From the IMG/VR virus record IMGVR_UViG_3300046804_003518, positions 1 through 64,000 of that record: a stretch of 64,000 bases of DNA; one strand, written 5' to 3'. A program made the translations under genes and the position numbers. Under the pieces are notes generated by a model that was not told the origin of the DNA, made no database searches, and was given only the letters and a program-made list of their open reading frames with translations. This DNA comes from a virus. Of the stretch, positions 60,622-64,000 are shown in pieces. Positions within the stretch are counted from its first letter, which is position 1, and each line of letters opens with the position of its first letter.

Positions 60622-61608
60622 ATGGTAGCTGAAGTTCCAGGTAAGGGTGGAAAGAATAAATTCTTTACTATGTCTTCAAATGAGTGGGTAAACGATGATG
60701 TAACCCATTTTATGAAGTCTGGTAATATACTAAGGTCTCCAATCAACGAGAGACTATCCGAAATAGCCAAGCACATTCCTAAGAATCCAAATGGATCCAA
60801 AATTGAGTATGATATCAATTATGGTAGTCCAAGTGGCACAATTGCTGGTTATAAATTTACGGATTTGTTAACTCAGATACTCTATCTTGCTCCATGTAAT
60901 ACCCAAATTGCAACAAAGAATATGATTGATTGCATTAGAAAGGGAGCAACTCCAGAAGGCCATAGAATTGTAGAGGCCCTAAGGGCAAATCTCACCGATA
61001 AGTATCTTTTAGACGAAGACCTTGATCTTGAATACGGCGATGTTAACGAATTAGTGCTCCTCCCAGGTACTAACCTTATAACAAAAGATGCTGTGGACTT
61101 TAAGAAGGTAGACGAACTCTATAATAATGGAGCTTGGGTTAAGCTCCATCCTATTACCGCTAAGGTTTGGCAAACTATGCTTGAAAAAAGATTCAAGGGT
61201 AGAGTTGTAAAAAACGAAGCATCAATGTATCCAATATTGAAGCGCTCAAAGAAGGTTTACTTCACCCTATCCTCTGAAACCGGATGTGCTGCCGTTCTTT
61301 TAGGTAAGGGAATTGGTCTTATTGATAATAAAGAAGCAAAGGTTGGTAAGACATTTGAAGCTGTTTATATGTCACTTGACAGAAGTGGCGTAAAGGATAA
61401 ACTAATTAATAAGTTTGCTGCCCTCATGTCCTACCCTGAATCAGGATTGATTAGCGTTCACCACGAAAATAAAGAAGAATGTATTCAAAGATTTTTTGAC
61501 AACATGAAGCAGCATAGACACGTTACGTTATCAAAGAAGCCTGGTGAAGAAGGGGATGATGTTATTGTAAAAGAGCTAGAACAACAGGGTGGATTGAAGC
61601 AACAATGA
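60622..61608 (+). CDS. unknown 328-aa protein, possibly glycosyltransferase-like
   Basis: I do not recognise the family with certainty. A segment VKLHPITAKVWQTMLEKRFK, then RSKKVYFTLSSETGCAAVLL and GKGIGLIDNKEAK, resembles the donor-binding end of GT-B or KpsC/KpsS-type transferases (HP..., SS.xG.EA.l.GK.v). The N-terminal half is a mixed alpha/beta domain (FTDLLTQILYLAPCNTQIAT). Its 3' end overlaps the next gene by 4 nt (ATGA). Located between the Thr-rich giant and the neck genes, it could modify virion proteins; this is inference. Confidence 0.5.
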   Translation: MVAEVPGKGGKNKFFTMSSNEWVNDDVTHFMKSGNILRSPINERLSEIAKHIPKNPNGSKIEYDINYGSPSGTIAGYKFTDLLTQILYLAPCNTQIATKNMIDCIRKGATPEGHRIVEALRANLTDKYLLDEDLDLEYGDVNELVLLPGTNLITKDAVDFKKVDELYNNGAWVKLHPITAKVWQTMLEKRFKGRVVKNEASMYPILKRSKKVYFTLSSETGCAAVLLGKGIGLIDNKEAKVGKTFEAVYMSLDRSGVKDKLINKFAALMSYPESGLISVHHENKEECIQRFFDNMKQHRHVTLSKKPGEEGDDVIVKELEQQGGLKQQ

Positions 61609-62498
61609 AAACTATATTAATTGCCCAACATCATGGTACGTTTTTTACCTTAAATTCTTTAAAAGAAAAAGGTATAACGGATGTAACTATTATTATTCCC
61701 GGTAGCCAAGTTAACAAGTACAATGATATGTACAATAATAACTCTAGCAATCCAGAATATAAGCCATTTGAAAAGTATGACAATTTGGTTTCTTCTTTCC
61801 TAAAGAAGAATAATCTCAATTACAAGGCCTATGTTGTAGAAGATTTTGATGTTAGGAACACATTAGTTTCAACACTAAAGGTTATTGCTGATTTGGGATA
61901 TCAAGAAATTGTAGCGTGCATTTTGAGTGGTACTGTTGTTAATAAAGACTATAGATCAACCGCCAAAGAAGCCTTAAACTTTAAGACATTTGGAATGTGT
62001 TATTCCAGAGTTTATCATGGCCACAATCAGCTCTCAATGTACCACATGCTTGGATTGCCTCAACATGATCCATCATTGGATTTAAACTTTTTTATTGTTG
62101 ACATGAGCAAAATTAAACTTTCTGACTTGCAGAAGGGAGACGGTGAGCTTTTATCTGAGTCTGTTAAGAAAAAGCAAGTAAACATTATTGGTAGAGAATA
62201 TAATGGAAAGGACGATGCGCTAATTGGTACTGCAATTTCTGCTCGCCAAACAATTGCCCACAATCTTAAAATCCAATCAGGTTACATTGTCAACTTATGG
62301 AATAAGTCGATCAAAGCAAATAGTCTATTGAAATCAGAAGAATTCTATGGCTACCCTTTGAATATATACAGCACTCTTGGGGCAAATCTTGACGGGTATC
62401 TACCAAAAAGTACGCTGGATAAGATCATCACGAATGGTAAAGAAACGGAAAAACTCACTAGCGGTCTTTATGAATGTCTGGATATAATTGATCTATAA
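61605..62498 (+). CDS. unknown 297-aa alpha/beta protein
   Basis: The opening MKTILIAQHHGTFFTLNSLK, then GITDVTIIIPGSQVNKYNDM, is an alternating strand/helix pattern that looks Rossmann-like; further strands follow (EIVACILSGTVVNKDYRSTA). A segment SRVYHGHNQLSMYHMLGLPQ is rich in His. It is coupled to the previous gene by ATGA overlap, so the two probably act together. A sugar- or nucleotide-handling enzyme is possible. The last codons contain a late promoter for gp13. Confidence 0.5.
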   Translation: MKTILIAQHHGTFFTLNSLKEKGITDVTIIIPGSQVNKYNDMYNNNSSNPEYKPFEKYDNLVSSFLKKNNLNYKAYVVEDFDVRNTLVSTLKVIADLGYQEIVACILSGTVVNKDYRSTAKEALNFKTFGMCYSRVYHGHNQLSMYHMLGLPQHDPSLDLNFFIVDMSKIKLSDLQKGDGELLSESVKKKQVNIIGREYNGKDDALIGTAISARQTIAHNLKIQSGYIVNLWNKSIKANSLLKSEEFYGYPLNIYSTLGANLDGYLPKSTLDKIITNGKETEKLTSGLYECLDIIDL

Positions 62499-62501
62499 AT
62501 A
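62494..62501 (+). promoter_or_regulatory. T4-type late promoter TATAAATA
   Basis: A perfect TATAAATA overlapping the stop of the 297-aa gene, 32 nt before ATG 62534. The leader keeps a GAGGG ribosome site at 62521. Confidence 0.8.
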
Positions 62502-62533
62502 CATGTACAGAGTATTTTTAGAGGGTCAATCCC

Positions 62534-63274
62534 ATGGCAGTTCCAGCAACTAGATCTGAATTTAAAGAGTATTGCCTTCGTAAACTAGGTAAGCCAGTCA
62601 TTGAAATCAACGTTGATGATGATCAGGTTGAAGACCGTATTGACGAGGCGTTGAAATACTACTGGGATTATCATTTTGATGGGTCTGAGAAGACATATTA
62701 CAAACATCTAATTACAGCCTCAGATATTGCTAACAAATACATTACTCTACCAGAAAACATTATTGGTGTTGTTAAGCTATTCCCTGTTGGCCAAAGCTTA
62801 AACACAATGAATCTTTTCAACATCCGCTACCAGATTGCGTTAAATGATCTTTACACTCTAACAACGCAATCCATGATTCCATATGTCATGGCAATGCAGC
62901 ATATTCAATTCCTAGAAGAAATTTTAGTTGGCCAGAAGCCAGTCCGTTATAGCAGACACAAAGATAGATTGTTTATTGATATGGATTGGGGCCAGGCTGT
63001 TGAAGGTGAGTATTTTGTTGTGGAGGCGTACCAAGTAATAGATCCAGATACATTTACAGATGTTTGGGGCGATCGCTGGCTATCCCTCTACACAACTGCA
63101 CTTATTAAGTATCAATGGGGATCAAACCTAACTAAATTTACTGGTATGGTTCTTCCTGGTGGCGTTCAATTCAATGGTGAAAAAATCCAGGATGATGCCA
63201 AGGCTGAGATTGAGGCACTAGAGCAAGAAATGCAGACATCATATACATTACCAGCATACCATATGGTAGGATAA
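62534..63274 (+). CDS. 13: neck protein gp13
   Basis: 246 aa. The N-terminus TRSEFKEYCLRKLGKPVIEI, then NVDDDQVEDRIDEALKYYWD, is nearly diagnostic for gp13 of T4-like marine phages; LFNIRYQIALNDLYTLTTQS and the acidic C-terminal helix follow. gp13 joins the portal and forms the neck connector to which gp14 and the tail bind. A late promoter lies upstream. One nucleotide separates it from gp14. Confidence 0.95.
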   Translation: MAVPATRSEFKEYCLRKLGKPVIEINVDDDQVEDRIDEALKYYWDYHFDGSEKTYYKHLITASDIANKYITLPENIIGVVKLFPVGQSLNTMNLFNIRYQIALNDLYTLTTQSMIPYVMAMQHIQFLEEILVGQKPVRYSRHKDRLFIDMDWGQAVEGEYFVVEAYQVIDPDTFTDVWGDRWLSLYTTALIKYQWGSNLTKFTGMVLPGGVQFNGEKIQDDAKAEIEALEQEMQTSYTLPAYHMVG

Positions 63275-63275
63275 C

Positions 63276-63944
63276 GTGGCTACCAACTTTTACTTTAATA
63301 ATTTTCAAAATAGCCAAGAACAAAACTTAATTGAAGATCTAGTAATAGAATCAATTAAGATCTATGGCCATGAGGTTTGGTATTGCCCAAGAACAGTTAC
63401 TGTTGAGGAGTCTATCTTCAAAGAAGACCAGCTAGCTGCCTTCAACAATGCCTACTCTATTGAAATGTATATTAAAAATGTTGAGGGCTTTGAGGGTGAG
63501 GGCGATTTCTTATCTAAGTTTGGTTTACAAATTAGAGACAGAATCACATTCACAGTTTCAAGAAGATCATTTACAGATGAAGTAACTGGTCTTACAAGAC
63601 CAAAGGAAGGAGATATGGTCTTCTTTCCATTAACCTCAAAGGGATATGTGGTGAGATTTGTTGAGCACGAGGCAATCTTTTATCAAATGGGTTCACTACA
63701 AACATTTGATCTCGTATGTGAATTGTTTGAGTTTAACCAGGAAACATTCAATACTGGCGTTGATATTATTGATGATACCTATAATGATCTAAGCTTTGCT
63801 ATGGCCAATAATACTCAGCAGGTTACCCAGTTCAATATTTCTACAATCGATAAGCAGGCTCAGAACGAAGAGTTTGAAACAAAGGGTAGCGATATTCTTG
63901 ACTTCACTGAAATCAATCCATTCTCAGAGGCTAATACCTACTAA
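63276..63944 (+). CDS. 14: neck protein gp14
   Basis: 222 aa from GTG 63276 (ATNFYFNNFQNSQEQNLIED). The segment LVIESIKIYGHEVWYCPRTV is typical of gp14, followed by GFEGEGDFLSKFGLQIRDRI and FPLTSKGYVVRFVEHEAIFY. gp14 closes the head-tail joining complex with gp13. No ATG lies nearer the expected start, so GTG initiation is accepted. Its stop overlaps the next ATG (TAATG). Confidence 0.95.
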   Translation: MATNFYFNNFQNSQEQNLIEDLVIESIKIYGHEVWYCPRTVTVEESIFKEDQLAAFNNAYSIEMYIKNVEGFEGEGDFLSKFGLQIRDRITFTVSRRSFTDEVTGLTRPKEGDMVFFPLTSKGYVVRFVEHEAIFYQMGSLQTFDLVCELFEFNQETFNTGVDIIDDTYNDLSFAMANNTQQVTQFNISTIDKQAQNEEFETKGSDILDFTEINPFSEANTY

Positions 63945-64000
63945 TGTTTGGCAACGAATTTTATCACGAGACAATTAGACGCTATGTCATCGTATTTGGT
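63944..64000 (+). CDS. 15: tail terminator gp15, N-terminal fragment
   Basis: Nineteen codons are visible (MFGNEFYHETIRRYVIVFG) before the window ends. They align with the T4 gp15 start (MFGYFYNSSFRRYATLMG). gp15 caps the tail tube and sheath and connects to the neck. The gp13-14-15 order is that of T4. The remainder lies outside the window. Confidence 0.8.
   Translation, partial: MFGNEFYHETIRRYVIVFG

Noticed and set aside
1-64000. CRISPR arrays, tRNA genes, IS elements and integrase/attachment sites
   Set aside because: I read for spaced direct repeats, tRNA cloverleaf ends and transposase or integrase motifs and saw none. Repeats present are all inside fibre genes.

Overview
The window is a segment of a large tailed-phage genome of the T4-like (myovirus) superfamily. 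It carries recognisable homologues of T4 gp30 (DNA ligase), gp59, gp32, gp26, a tape measure, gp4, two gp48/gp54-type proteins, gp53, a gp27-like hub, gp5, gp25, gp6, gp8, gp13, gp14 and the first codons of gp15. Gene order, the AT-rich composition, the DUF4815 protein and the fibre modules resemble T4-like phages of marine bacteria (cyanophage/pelagiphage/roseophage-like). No host-specific marker (for example photosynthesis genes) is present, so the host stays open. Most genes abut or overlap by 1-20 nt. TATAAATA, the T4 late-promoter -10 element, occurs at seven gene boundaries.

Layout. 1-7.6 kb (+ strand): replication/early-type genes, namely small unknowns, a zincin-like protein, ATP-dependent DNA ligase, a cluster of small ORFs, a 2OG-Fe(II) oxygenase, a conserved unknown, helicase loader gp59 and ssDNA-binding gp32, ended by a strong GAAA-loop terminator. 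7.66-13.18 kb (- strand): a late operon read gp4, unknown, gp48/54-like, gp26-like, a short frameshift ORF and the tape measure. 13.2-30.5 kb (+): baseplate hub and wedge (gp48/54-like, gp53, gp27-like, gp5 with a C-terminal cysteine peptidase, gp25, gp6, a gp7-position protein, a 2035-aa threonine-rich giant, gp8). 30.5-60.4 kb (+): a fibre/adhesin region with a 1942-aa DUF4815 protein, a fibre ending in a peptidase-S74-type chaperone, Ig-like and Calx-beta-like proteins, several modular fibres and a second threonine-rich giant of 1319 aa. 60.4-62.5 kb: a coiled-coil protein and two unrecognised proteins, one perhaps glycosyltransferase-like. 62.5-64 kb: neck genes gp13, gp14 and the start of gp15.

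The most unusual content is the pair of giant proteins (22288-28395 and 56411-60370). They are built almost wholly from a strictly alternating x-Thr-x-(Phe/Tyr/Ile/Arg/Lys) pattern whose two-residue phase is kept over very long stretches. I know of no described fold for this pattern. The second is what looks like a textbook -1 ribosomal frameshift signal (T TTT TTC, 5-nt spacer, 10-bp hairpin) fusing the gp26-like protein to a 62-aa ORF directly before the tape measure. This is the arrangement of the lambda G/GT tape-measure chaperones, which I do not associate with T4-like phages. Third, two protein domains are split across start/stop overlaps, at 22288 and 46569; the first has a candidate slippery heptamer. 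Fourth, a terminator hairpin at 42814 carries a perfect late promoter starting in its 5' arm and running into its loop, and three genes without a Shine-Dalgarno have a -10 element so close that their mRNAs should be leaderless.

Gene roles: gp13/14/15 would close the neck and tail end, gp4 completes the head, and the - strand operon with gp48/54, gp53, gp27, gp5, gp25, gp6, the gp7-position protein and gp8 builds tail tube and baseplate. The fibre region would supply host adhesion. All functions are inferred from protein sequence patterns read by eye; no database search was run.
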